A stretch of 64,000 nucleotides of DNA from NCBI GenBank assembly GCA_035048485.1, contig CM068592.1, positions 43,090,133 to 43,154,132 on the forward strand, given 5' to 3'. The stretch comes from Pteria penguin (lineage: Eukaryota; Mollusca; Bivalvia; Pterioida; Pteriidae). Below the pieces are notes generated by a model, which saw only the letters and a list, made by a program, of their open reading frames with translations, did no database searches and had not been told where the DNA came from. Shown here piece after piece: positions 40,540 to 52,529 of this stretch. How positions within the stretch are numbered: position 1 is the stretch's first letter; each line of letters starts with the position of its first letter. The position numbers and the translations under genes are program-made.

Positions 40540-41920
40540 TCTTATTTCAATTTCTTTTGGAAGGGTTCACTTATATTCTTTAGAAAATATTTTTGTTTTG
40601 TATTTAATTTCCTATTTTAGCTGATTTTATATCCTCTTCCATTACATGATCGTAGACTACTGATTTAGATTTTTTGTCATCATGCACGACCATTTAATGC
40701 TTAATTAATGCTTCTTCCAGGGGTCCTTGAGAGTCTATATCTCTTATTGTCTAGATGTTCCTTATTGACTACCACTCGATCTTATCAATTTTAAGAACTG
40801 GGAGAGGAGTTCAATTTTCAACGTAACGTTATCGTACTTTAAATGTCATTTAGAATTTCATTTAGAATTTTCTTCACTCCCACTTGTTTCAATTCTGTTC
40901 ATATTCATTTATGTACTTTTCATTGTTGTTCGATGTTGTCACATACCACAAACATATTTAGATAAACATACCTATACCCCTTTATTATTCTTTATAGTGA
41001 ACAAATTATTAGACTTTTAAAATACTACTGTCGTCCTTCTTTAAAATGCTACATAATGGGACAAGATTCAAATTACAAGTTTTTACAGACTGTGTATAGA
41101 ACACAAACATGCATTTCGTTGCATTCGGGATTTCACATATGTGTTCATGAAGCAACATGTCCGTGACTACATAAATGAACGCATTGCTAATAGTGATTTT
41201 AGACTCTATGCATGCGTTCATGTATGATGTACTTAGTTATCAATAAGAGTGAATAACGATACATTAAAACCATTAGCACATAATGATCGTGAAGTACACT
41301 GTAGTAAGTGTTATCCATCATTAGCACATAATGGCCGTGTATGCATCGTCAGAACTCACGGTATCATTTAGTGAAGGTTCTAAAAATGCTGTCAGTTAAC
41401 ATCTTGCTATGCTAATTACTCACTAGCACCTGTTCTCACCTTTCATTTTAAGGGGTCAGTGGTTGTTCATCGCAGTACCATTACATTCGTAGTAAACCAC
41501 CATTACTCTGTATTTCACATTTTTAAACCACGAGAAGAGTGGCCCCGTATGTAGACACAAACAAGGGCAGACTTACACTGACTCCCAGTGTTGCAAGTGA
41601 TTATAGAAGCAACAAAAACGCCCACTTTGACCCACAATGAGACAAACCAGTTCGGGGAAGTATCATTGATAAATCTTAACGACAATACCTTATGATCATG
41701 CGTATGACAGGTGTTATTAACAAATAGATGACAATGGTAGTTTGCATTACCTGGACTTAACTTAATAGAATTGTGAAATATTTGAACCTAGTGATGTACA
41801 CGTCCTGCATGGATATCGAATAACACTAGTAAATCGTAAAGTACTGTTTATGATATGATGCAGTTATGGTACCCATTATATGGTGTAAGCCAAGGGCGTT
41901 CGTTTGCCATTCGCACTTGT
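40540..41920. other. No gene recognised
   Basis: Only short uninformative ORFs. A weak hairpin-module-like string (actagcacctgttctcacct) is present at about 41422. Confidence 0.35.
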
Positions 41921-41921
41921 A

Positions 41922-42168
41922 TTTGAAGTCCATGTGTTTCAGTGGAGATGTGTTCGACTCGTAACCCAGAAGTCCCGGGTTCAACTCTTGCAGTGGACAC
42001 ACTATTGTCCTGTGTCATGATAATCCTGGTACTTAAAAGATCCCTCACTGCTTCAGGAGGGTCAGTTGCAAAGGTCTAAATTTCTATGCAATATATTAGG
42101 CGAATGCCATCACTATACACGTGAAACAATTAGGGAGTGACGTAAAACAATAACCAATCAATAAATCG
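41922..42168 (+). mobile_element. SINE-2 copy
   Basis: The degenerate head has cccgggttcaactcttgcag (B box). The body has agatccctcactgcttcagg, atatattaggcgaatgccat and acgtgaaacaattagggagt. The tail is gacgtaaaacaataaccaat. The A-box side is poorly conserved and no clear target-site duplication is seen. Confidence 0.65.
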
Positions 42169-42588
42169 CTAATATTTTAAGACTGATTCATATTCGCAAT
42201 CAGGAAAAGAAGAGACGTTTGATGTTATTTAATTTACACCCTTTCTAAAACAGAATTCAGTTAGTGATTAAAGAATTCCCCGAAGTAAAGCATGGTTGGA
42301 TGTCGCTAAGGATGTTGATATTCTTACCTTTTAGGGATGAGATATTCCTTACTCTTACATTTTGAAATATAATATCTATTTCAAACATGTCTCAACCTTC
42401 ATATCCTCTCATCACATTTTATCAATAAAGCTCCCCAAGCTATCAGTAATGTGTAATAGAAGGCATTTAAAACACATGCGCAGTAATGTAATTTGATAAA
42501 CACAGCAATACTATACCCGCGTGGTAAACTTAAATGCAAGGTTTTTATTCGTCCTCATATAAATGGTAACTTTAAATTGAAAATTTGG

Positions 42589-42750
42589 GTAGGCTTGTTG
42601 TAGTGATTAAGCGCTTGGTTTGCAGCGCCGACGGTCCGGGTTCGAATCCCGAGTTGCGCCACTATGTTTAAGTGGTTGGTCACCTCCTGCTTCCATGTCG
42701 CGATATAACTGAAAAATTGTTGAAAGCGACGTAAAACACCAATCAACCAT
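42589..42750 (+). mobile_element. SINE-1 copy
   Basis: Head ggcttgttgtagtgattaag, B box ggttcgaatcccgagttgcg, body gtggttggtcacctcctgct, tail gacgtaaaacaccaatcaac. It is more diverged than the other three copies and no convincing target-site duplication was found. Confidence 0.75.
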
Positions 42751-43239
42751 CCTATTAAATGGAAAATACATTTGTTTGGAATTACCTAAGAACAGTTAGA
42801 ACTGGCAACCTCGGCGATAAGTAAACCAGAATAAATGATTTTGTTAAAAGCAGACCATGTGATACTATTAATTCTAACTACTACAAGAACATACATGTTG
42901 AAATCAGTTCTGTGCACAGATTCACATTTCGACACATGTTGTTTTTCACAGATGTTTGACGCGAAATGCATGAAAAATACGAAAGTAACTTGTGTCATAT
43001 GACTATGACACTAACAACAGTGTACCACAGTGGACATTCATTTACACTAGAAATTCACTGAAAGACTAAATTATTTGCAAAAGCCAAAAACCAAAATTCT
43101 TATAAGCATACAGTTATATCATTGTAGATTAAGCTGTTAATATTTTATGTGAGTACAAAATAATTAAAGGTTGTGCTGGTGATAACTGACTGTCCATCAG
43201 CAATTTGGAAAACAAAATGGCATACTACATTAGAACCTC

Positions 43240-43300
43240 TAGGTAGGGGGGGGGGGGGGGGGTTCTGTCTTTGTTTCTTTCTTTTTTCTTTTTTTTTTTA
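43240..43300 (+). repeat. Poly-G run and pyrimidine tract
   Basis: A G-run of about 18 followed by a T-rich tract. Homopolymer lengths should be treated with caution. Confidence 0.8.
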
Positions 43301-43454
43301 TCAGATGAAGGTGTTAGTTTACTACTTAAATATCCCTGGCTGAGCAGCTTATCTGAAACACAAATGTGAATTACCAATTTCTTTTTACATTAGATTAGTC
43401 TTCTTTAATTTCACTTTTCTGCTTTTGATCTATTACTTTAATTCATAGAGCTGA

Positions 43455-43605
43455 TCCGAATGTATGACAGTAAAGTTCGAAAGTAAGTGGTGCTATGTCG
43501 CTGTGGTCTCATAACAATACAACATGAGGGACATTCAAGGACCCCTGAGAACAGGGATCAAACCCAGCGCCCTGATAGTTTATTCTGCTTGGCTAGCCAC
43601 ACCTA
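43455..43605 (-). repeat. Dispersed repeat with hairpin module
   Basis: Contains a diverged gaaagtaagtggtgctatgt block and a degenerate antisense module (tctgcttggctagccacacc), as at 5150-5280. A related piece occurs at 42960-43040. Confidence 0.4.
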
Positions 43606-43742
43606 CCACGGATACCCAAAATCAACAGACGAGATAAAATGGTTCAATATTATATACATAAAATAATGTGCTATGAGGGAGCAAGTGTATCTTGCTTGTT
43701 TTGTCGAATGTACAATGTCAATTGTTTCTCAAAGAAACTGAT

Positions 43743-43745
<3 letters not shown>

Positions 43746-43785
<40 letters not shown>
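43746..43785 (+). repeat. (CA)n microsatellite
   Basis: About 19-20 CA units, embedded in an otherwise meaningless short ORF. Confidence 0.95.
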
Positions 43786-43786
<1 letters not shown>

Positions 43787-43789
43787 AAT

Positions 43790-45490
43790 ATATATATACC
43801 CGAGATTACTTTTGCGTAACGCCTTAAATGAAAATGTACAAACAAATAATATTTACAACAGGGAAATAATTACACTTTACCTTATACAGGAAATCCTTTG
43901 TGATCTAGACGAGTCTTTTATGTATTGATGCTAGTTCCAGGTAGATATCAAAATAATACCATGCTAGTTACTTTATATTTCCAATTAATTGGTGAACGAG
44001 AACCAGTTAAGGACATTCAAGAAGGTGTAAAGAAAGATCGAGAGAATAAATCAATATTTATTTGTTTTCGCTGATACGCTGGATGGCCCTATGGTGCATT
44101 TTATCTGCCCATATAGCGATTCTACAATAAGAATGGTTTACTAGCCCACGTATGTACACAACGCTACGACCTCGGATCATATTGGACCATTATTCCCATC
44201 TTTACGTTATCATGTTAATTTAGTCACATAAATGGGGAATATTTTCACAAACACAGATTGGGTATTTAGGCCTTCTCTCTAAGATAAAATCATTGTATTC
44301 TCATGAAATATGGCAAATCTAAAAAGTGTAACCCACCAGTTATCTACAGACAGAGCATATCATACAAAACTTTTTATTCATAAAGACAATTCATAAAATT
44401 TTTGAATAATATAGGACTTTCCTTTGAACGTGAAAAAAGATTCTCAAGATACAACACTTTGAATCTAGTTGGTATCGGCGAAATTGTTCATTCCGCCATT
44501 TTGTTACTTGAAATTAATATGTCTTTTTTTTTATTTCCTAAAAGTAATATAATGGTAAATAATTATATGCCTTATCATAGTAAAAAGTAAGTTTCCGATT
44601 TTATATTCCACCGTTTTTATTACAATTTAGTGTAGTGGCACAACATTGCAATAGCATGGGTCTGAATGTCTGTTGACATTTTCCTATTTCCGAACAGCTG
44701 AAATTCGTGTAAAGTAAACATGCTCTTTTCGCGGAATTCGAACCTTATTGTAATAAGGTCATCTAACAAATAAACACTGTCAGTTTTACAAAACCATCGT
44801 AGTCACAAATAAATTAATTCATTAGACTTACCACACACTTACCTCATTGATACCACATAAATTCATCTTTTCTCCCTTTCTACATCGAAGCAGACAAAAA
44901 ATCAGCAAACTGTTCGGAACTAGGAAAACGACTGTATCATCTCCATAATTTTGTGGAAAAAAAGTAGGAGGGGCAAAAAACTGACCAGTTCATAATTTTC
45001 AGCAAGAGGTGTGCTTAAAAGTTACCGATAAAAAGTTTTAAGGGTAGTAGACAGAATATCATACCTTCAACAGAGTTACTTATATTTAAAATTAGTATCA
45101 TTATTATTTATTTTATTTTATTATTTTTATTTATTTATTTTTATTTTATTTTATCAATTTGTTTTTAAATATTTTAATGCGTCAGTGACAGATCTAGAAG
45201 GATTTTTTTTCATTTTCTTCTATTATTATTGTTGTTGTTTTTGTTGAAATGCATCACTGACAGATCTAGACAGATTTATCATCCCTCCTTCAATTTCCTC
45301 AAAATAAACAAAATGCTTTATAAATTGTGCCATTTAGTACCTTCTGTAGATTTTTCAACTCAAAGCAACTCCCTCCTTCTTTATCATTGTCTAAGAATCA
45401 TAATCCCATCCCCCTCACAAATTAAAGGGAAATGTTCATACTGACATGACTTTTATTACAAAGTGCTATAACTAACTTGTCAAACATACG
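43790..45490. other. No gene recognised
   Basis: AT-rich sequence with low-complexity att/ttta runs at 45100-45170. No ORF is convincing. Confidence 0.4.
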
Positions 45491-45496
45491 AATACG

Positions 45497-47040
45497 GGTG
45501 AAGTGGTGAATGCTTGCCTGTCAGTTTTCAGTGGAGAAGTGGTGGATGCTCGTCTGTCAGTTTTCAGTGAAGAAGTGATAAATGCTTGTCTGTCAGTTTG
45601 CAGTGAAGAAGTGGTGGATGCTTGCCTATCAGTTTCAGTGGAGATGTGATGGATGCTTGCCTGTCAGTTTTCAGTGAAGAAGTGGTGGATGCTTGCCTGT
45701 CAGTTTTCAGTGGAGAAGTGGTGGATGCTTGCCTGCCAGTTTTCAGTGTAGAGGTGGTGGGTGCTTGCCTGTCAGTTTTCAGTGGAGAAGTGGTGGATGC
45801 TTGCCTGCCAGTTTTCAATGGAGAAGTGGTGGATGCTTGCCTGTCAGTTTTCAGTGGAGAAGTGATGGATGCTTGCGTGCCAGTTTTCAGTGAAGAAGTA
45901 GTGGATGCTTTCCTGTCAGTTTTCGGTGGAGAAGTAGTGGATGCTTTCCTGTCAGTTTTCAGTGAAGAGGTGGTGGATGCTTGCCTGTCAGTTTTCAGTG
46001 GAGAAGTGGTGGATGCTTGCCTGCCAGTTTTCAGTGAAGAAGTGGTGGATGCTTGCCTGTCAGTATTCAGTGGAGAAGTGGTGGATGCTTTCCTGTCAGT
46101 TTTCAGTGAAGAGGTGGTGGATGCTTGCCTGTCAGTTTTCAGTGGAGAAGTGGTGGATGCTTGCCTGTCAGTTTTCAGTGGAGAAGTGGTGGATGCTTGC
46201 CTGTCAGTATTCAGTGGAGAAGTGGTGGATGCTTACCTGTCAGTTTTCAGTGAAGAAGAGGTGGATGCTTGCCTGTCAGTTTTCAGTGAAGAAGTGGTGG
46301 ATGCTTGCCTGTCAGTTTTCAGTGGAGAAGTGGTGGATGCTTGCCTGCCAGTTTTCAGTGTAGAGGTGGTGGGTGCTTGCCTGTCAGTTTTCAGTGGAGA
46401 AGTGGTGGATGCTTGCCTGCCAGTTTTCAATGGAGAAGTGGTGGATGCTTGCCTGTCAGTTTTCAGTGGAGAAGTGATGGATGCTTGCCTGCCAGTTTTC
46501 AGTGAAGAAGTAGTGGATGCTTGCCTGTCAGTTTTCAGTGAAGAAGTGGTGGATGCTTGCCTGTCAGTTTTCAGTGGAGAAGTGGTGGATGCTTGCCTGC
46601 CAGTTTTCAGTGTAGAGGTGGTGGATGCTTGCCTGTCAGTTTTCAGTGGAGAAGTGGTGGATGCTTGCCTGCCAGTTTTCAGTGAAGAAGTGGTGGATGC
46701 TTTCCTGTCAGTTTTCGGTGGAGAAGTAGTGGATGCTTTCCTGTCAGTTTTCAGTGAAGAGGTGGTGGATGCTTGCCTGTCAGTTTTCAGTGGAGAAGTG
46801 GTGGATGCTTGCCTGTCAGTTTTCAGTGGAGAAGTGGTGGATGCTTGCCTGTCAGTATTCAGTGGAGAAGTGGTGGATGCTTACCTGTCAGTTTTCAGTG
46901 AAGAAGAGGTGGATGCTTGCGTGTCAGTTTTCAGTGGAGAAGTGGTGGATGCTTGCGTGCCAGTTTTCAGTAAGAAGTGGTAGATGCTTGCCTGTCAGTT
47001 TTCAGTGGAGAAGTGACGGATGCTTGCCTGTCAATTTTTT
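45497..47040 (+). repeat. 36-bp satellite array, about 43 units, with higher-order duplications
   Basis: The unit is approximately gtggtggatgcttgcctgtc plus agttttcagtggagaa. 36 is a multiple of three, so a 453-codon ORF (12-residue repeat VVDACLSVFSGE) and others in two more frames appear, as do antisense ones. Marker variants recur at exact multiples of 36: gtagaggtggtgggtgc at 45748 and 46360 (17 units), the tttcggtgga variant 792 bp apart (22 units), and gcttacctgt at 46231 and 46879 (18 units). Segmental duplications within the array explain this. No start context, splice site or non-repeat coding flank supports a gene. Confidence 0.93.
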
Positions 47041-47049
47041 AATGGCGAT

Positions 47050-50030
47050 GTGTTGTAATATGTCGTCATTTTGTTGACTTTAGTTGCGAGTTGCAAATTG
47101 CGCAGGTCTATTTTGTCAGACTCCGCTACGCTTTCAGTGCAGATGAGTTATAAATAAACTTGCTATCGACACGAGCTATTGTTCTTGCTCTATGTATTCA
47201 ACTTCAGGTATTCTAAGGCTCTTTCCAATACAACACAAAGTGTATCATTGTGTCTCGGTACACTAGCTCACGTCAATGTTCTATTCACGATAAATAGGAC
47301 GGAGTATTTCGAAATTCTGTAACTGAGATCTATAAACTATCAATGTGAAATCAACATGTGTAAGAGGGAGTGGCTAATGTAAAAGGTAAACGCTCCATAG
47401 GATACAGAAGTTTTAGCTCTTGTCGAACATCGAGGACATTACAGATACAAACTCAGAATGAACAAGAAAATCTATTGACGCAAGCGTCAAAGTTTCGGGC
47501 CGTAATCAAATTGTTCACTGACTTTTATTCCCATTACTGTACGTTTCGACCTACCTATAGTGTACAGTTGTTTAAACACCATTTTCTTTTTTGGCTTTAT
47601 GTAATAAGCTCAGTACAAGTTTGATTATGATATGTTCCTAGAAGTTATACTGTAATTTGAAAATTGTTAAATTATAGGAGTGATATTTGTTGGTTATGAT
47701 TGAATAATATTTGAAAGGATAATGTCCCTTTATACTGAAAATTAGCATCCTAAAATATCGTCAAGAAACTACTTTAAAACTATTAGCAAGTCAATACTTA
47801 GCACGTGGCCCTTAGTACTTAGTATGTAATTTGGCGACATGTATAATTGTTTTGAAAAATTTTAAAAAAAGTCATTGCTCCCAAATACGAGGTCGCTTGC
47901 CATATGTATACCCATAAACTTGACCTTGAATATGACCTTGACAGTCTCAGTTTGACCTTCGGCTCTCATCGTAATAAATTAATCCTGCAAGTTTGATTTG
48001 AAGTATAGATGTTTAATACTAAATTATGACCAATAATGTGAAAGCGTGACTGACAGGCAGACGGATGGACATCGGACAAATTGATTCAAATGTTTTGTTT
48101 CGCAGGTGACATAAAAAAAGTCTGAAAAGTGCAATGTAAATGCAATTTCGATGAATTCTATATATGAAAGCAGTTTTAAGGGAGGAGTAAGCATCTTCTG
48201 TCTAGTTGCGCAGGCAGGAAAGTCATTGCACATTATACATGTCTAGTTATCACAGACAGACAAAATGACAGTAAAGGTTAATGCTATGTGTTCAGCCATT
48301 TCATGCCAAGTATTTAAAACACTTTGATTTAAATAAACATAATGTACGGATAAAAATCGCTATGTATTAGCTAGGGCAAGTGTAACACACCAAGTATGTT
48401 GAAAGTTCACTTCTGTATTCTAAATTTCTTACTGATACTTGAATATGATTATAGATGATATACAGGTCAGATGAAAAAACTTTTCTCTAGGAAAACACTT
48501 ATATAAGCAATAGAAAAAACTAAACATTGACTAGCATGCAAGATTTTTGGTCATTTATTGAAATAAATAATGTTATCAAAACTTACAAAACTTGACTGCA
48601 AGTCAATGTAAACAAATTATGCTGGGCTCAAATATAATTCAAACTAATATTGAAAGCAAATTTGTAATTAATCCAAAAATTTAAAAACAAATAATATTTG
48701 GATAATCTTGTCAAGTACACGCTAAAATTAATCAGTACAATAGGAATATCATAATTGTTATATCAAATTAAAAAACCTATGCTACGGTTTAACTTTTGAT
48801 TTTGAAATAAGACTTTGGAAATGAATATATATATATATATACACATGTATATTGGAATAATTGTTCACTGATCTTTACTTTGTATCAAATATAAAATCTG
48901 TTACTTAAAATGCTTTCATTATAACCTTTAAATTCAAAATATCTTTCAATATTATTGACTGAATCCTAATTAAGAATATTTCAATGAAATCAAACCAAAG
49001 AATAAAAATTTGATTTTAAATGTTACAGTTTAAGTTTAAAAATTCATGGGGATTTTTTTTACCTATTATACTTTTGGAATTTTGAGCAAAAAGGTTTAAA
49101 GTAGTAGTATCAAAACAGTTTGTATTATTTTGAATTACTTTTAATTTTCTTGCAATTTCTTACTAATTTCTATGAAAACTTTAATTCAAATTCATATCTA
49201 CATAATTAGTGATAATAATTTCAAACATGACCTGTTGTCTTTATTTATCTTTAAGTAATCATTTTGTTGTACAATTAACCTTTAAAAATATCGTAGAAAA
49301 TTTGTTTCTATGAAGTTATGCCCATCTCGTCTCTTATTTTTGGAGGTTAATCGTACAACCTAAGACACTCTAGTTTCAGACAAATGTATGAAATGATAGA
49401 TGATGACATGGAATTAAAATTTTAATCAATGACTTAAAAGGCTTAAATCGGTATAACTTGACTTTAAACGTATTTTTGTATTCTTCATTATATATATCAT
49501 TGTTTAGTATAAGTTTACATATACGTTTAGAATACAATTTCTTCAGTGATCACTTATAATTATAATCAGAAGAAATACTGGTAAATTTTTACTGGTAGAT
49601 TTTACGATCTTTTCGGTAAACTGAACCTCTCCGGTAATCCCTCCTATACTATCGCGTACAGCAAGGTTTCTAAAAATAAACTAAACATTGAGCACAGCAT
49701 CGCCGTATATACATATCTATAAATAGCGCCGCAACGATGATGTCATAATTTTTTGCTTTTATAACAGGAAAAAAATTCACGATATGTACAAAGGATGTGA
49801 ATGTAACGTATTTGTCAAGCGTTTTAATTACCTTTAGTGACCAAGATGATATCTAGTAAACAAAGTAATACCGCAGTGAACCATAGCACTTTACAGGGCA
49901 GCAGTAAATCACAGTGTTTTCTCCAAAGTTAATCAATAAATGGGCCGGCTCGGGCCGGCCCAAATAAAGCAACTGAACATGCACTTCAATCAGCCAGGGC
50001 ACAACTTGCAACATGTATGTATGTTTGTCT
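47050..50030. other. No gene recognised
   Basis: Strongly AT-rich. The patch around 47920-47960 (gaccttgaatatgaccttga) resembles the tgacctt/aaggtca motifs of family D. Nothing else is assigned. Confidence 0.4.
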
Positions 50031-50049
50031 GTCTGTCTGCCTGCCTGCT

Positions 50050-50290
50050 TGCATGATTGATTGATTGATTGATTTTTTATTTATTTATTTATTTACATAT
50101 TTATTTATTTATTGTTGTTTTTCGTCACTCCACGATTATTTCACGTATTTGGGGACGGCATCTGCCTGATGCATTGCATTCACATTTAGATCAACGGACC
50201 CACTCGAAGCAGTGAGGGATCTTTTACGTGCCTCGACTACCGTGACATGGGACCTCGGTTTTTCCTGTCTCATCCGAAAGACAGAACATC
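50050..50290 (-). mobile_element. SINE-2 copy, 5' truncated
   Basis: Read on the + strand it starts with a gattgattgattgat tail and cgtcactccacgattatttc. The body follows: gcatctgcctgatgcattgc, cgaagcagtgagggatcttt, gtctcatccgaaagacagaa. The tRNA-like head is missing. It is followed by purine-pyrimidine alternating sequence (50285-50400). Confidence 0.65.
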
Positions 50291-50629
50291 GGATGCATGT
50301 ATGTATACATGCATGCACGCACGCACGTACGAACGTACCACGTATGTATGGATATGTGTGTGTTTAGGTGTGTGTGTGTGTATGTATGTGCGTACGTATA
50401 CATGAGTATATACATATACCCCTTTTAATTTGGTGGCTCCTGCCACTACTGCCTCCCCACCCACTTTGACGCCTACACCCCTGTTTAAACATGAGAACCT
50501 TGCTATATACACTTACCAGAAAACAAGAGACACTCATTAAGAGAAGAAATTCGATCACAGCAGGCAAAAATAAACGAATTGTCAGAAGACAACAGAGATC
50601 AACGGTCGCAACCAAATTTTTAAATCAAC

Positions 50630-50945
50630 AAACTTTTTTTCTAAGCAGGGAAATTTTCAATGAGGGTCAAGGTCACAACGTAAAAAATTTTGATACGTAA
50701 TGAAAGGTCTTGTTACAAGGAATTCACACTATCTCTCATTGTTCATAAGCTCTTTTGGTTCAAAAGTGATGGCCAAAGTTTTAAGTTTTTTGGACAGACA
50801 GACGGAGAGACAGACAGACGGACAAGGTAATTCCAATGTACCCTCCCACCCACCCAATCAAACTTCGTCTGCGGGGAGTATAACAACAATAATGAAGCCT
50901 GAGGTATGACAACAGCTCTCCGGACATTCGTCCTGTTCTGCTCCG
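50630..50945 (+). repeat. Dispersed repeat family D
   Basis: gggtcaaggtcacaacgtaa, cgtaatgaaaggtcttgtta, a run of gacagacagacgg, then acagctctccggacattcgt. Same order as 29540-29905. Confidence 0.55.
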
Positions 50946-51045
50946 GCGTCACCGTGTTGCGAAGTTAGCGTAGCATGTAGGAGGCATCGTATTTTCAATA
51001 ACAGAGATTGGGCGGAAGTTCTCTGTAGTTCTCTGCAGTAGGGCA

Positions 51046-51213
51046 ACTGATGACCGCACATCGCACGCCCTTTTTCTGACTATCTACAGAATGTGCTACT
51101 CGTTCTTGCCTGCCATGTCACCGGACTTATCGCCTATAGATAAGATTCGGGATGAAATGGAACGACGTCTACGTCAGGAGCCAAACCCTTTGATAAATAA
51201 GCGCATGCGCTAG
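51046..51213 (+). pseudogene. Tc1-like transposase C-terminal fragment
   Basis: The frame reads TDDRTSHALFLTIYRMCYSF, then SPDLSPIDKIRDEMERRLRQ, matching the end of the Tc1 DDE/D catalytic domain (DNARPH-like and SPDLSPIE/D-like motifs) with a shortened spacing between them. The rest of the transposon is not seen. It lies just upstream of the LINE ORF1. Confidence 0.68.
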
Positions 51214-51465
51214 ATCGGAGAAGACGCTTTTCACATCGACTCCACAAATTATGTGAAAACTTTAAAATAGTTGTGCATTAACAAGGCTGGTGGACCATTA
51301 TTGTGATGGAAAGTAACTTATTTCGTCAATGAGTGAGGTGTTTATAATTTTCATAACTTTCAGAAGTGTGCATTAGAATAATAATTTAAATCACCTACTC
51401 GGTAGTGAGTAGTGTTCACGCTCATTCAATAGCGCTGTGTTTACATTTATATCCAACCACCTGAA

Positions 51466-52464
51466 ATGGCTGAGGTTAACATGTCCATAAGTCGCAGAAC
51501 TTCCCAACCCACACCACCATTTAAAGAGTCCAAAAAATCTAGAGGCAACCCCATAGACCCCGCATGTTCCCTACCTGACTCTCCTGTACCAGAGTTCACC
51601 CCCTTTTGGATGACGAAGCCAGACACTAAGGGAGCAGTGATAGTACCCACCGTCGATGCTTATAAAGGAAACTCCATAGACCCCCACTCAAATAGTGAAA
51701 GCCATCCTCTGATGATAACATTGAATCAGAAGGACATGGAGGCAGTGTCTCATGCAGTCTACAACTACGTGGTGAGTAACATTAATACCATAATGGCCCC
51801 CATCCTCCAACAGTTACAGACGGACATTTCTGCATCACTCAAACAGGCGCATGAAGACATCGTAGAGCTTAGGTGAGAAAACGCTATGTCTCGGTCAAAG
51901 TTGGATGAGATGGAGCAGTACAGTCGGTGGAACTCCGTCAGGATCTCTGGGATCAACGAATGTGGGGAGGCCGAGGACACCACGGAGGCCGTGCTAGAGG
52001 TCATCTCACGTGCCGGAGTTACCCTAGCTCCAACTGACCTCGAGAGCGTCAGTCGGGAAAGACGTCGTCAACAACACAAAAGCCGTCCTGTTCTTACACA
52101 CCTCACTAACCGTAGTGCCAAGAAAAGGGTTATCAAGGCTAGGAAACATTATCCCAGAGGTGTCTTCGTTAATGAAGATCTGACAAAGATACGGAGTGAA
52201 CTTGCCTACCGCGCTCGGTGCCTCGTGAAATCTCAGTCTTTCAAAAAGACCTGGACAGATGAGAGCAAAATCTTCGTGATTGACCACAACGATACCAAAC
52301 ACCGTGTGGAAAACGAGGAGAAGCTTGCCGCACTCAAGGAAAATTTCGCGCGATCCCGTACGCCAACCTCCTCATACGCATCCGTTGCAGCAGGAATCAG
52401 TGGTACCCGAGATTCTACCAGCCATATCTCATATGAACTTGTAATTTCTCACTTGTTTGTGTGA
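51466..52464 (+). pseudogene. LINE ORF1 protein, one internal stop
   Basis: The frame starts MAEVNMSISRRTSQPTPPF and runs 332 codons, with a single in-frame tga at 51874-51876. The region from about 51895 has the layout of LINE ORF1 proteins: a helical segment, then DEMEQYSRWNSVRISGI, a basic stretch (RERRRQQHKSRP), RSAKKRVIKARKHYPRGVFV and NEDLT, and a C-terminal TWTDESKIFVID block. This is the RRM-like RNA-binding type of ORF1p found in CR1/L2/L1-like elements. It presumably coats element RNA. With ORF2 at 54425 it forms one LINE, although the unusually long spacer is occupied by tandem repeats. Confidence 0.72.
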
Positions 52465-52529
52465 ATATATGACATGCTAATCGTATCATATAGAACTATT
52501 TCACTTAACCCTCCCCTATTTTCCCCTAC

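Noticed and set aside
45564..47077. A 453-codon ORF with 12-residue VVDACLSVFSGE-type repeats, plus sister ORFs in other frames and on the - strand
   Set aside because: 36-bp satellite artefact. Several frames are open at once and the repeats begin and end without coding context.
51765..52302. Two - strand ORFs (79 and 92 codons)
   Set aside because: Both are antisense to LINE ORF1, whose + strand frame carries the RNA-binding motifs.
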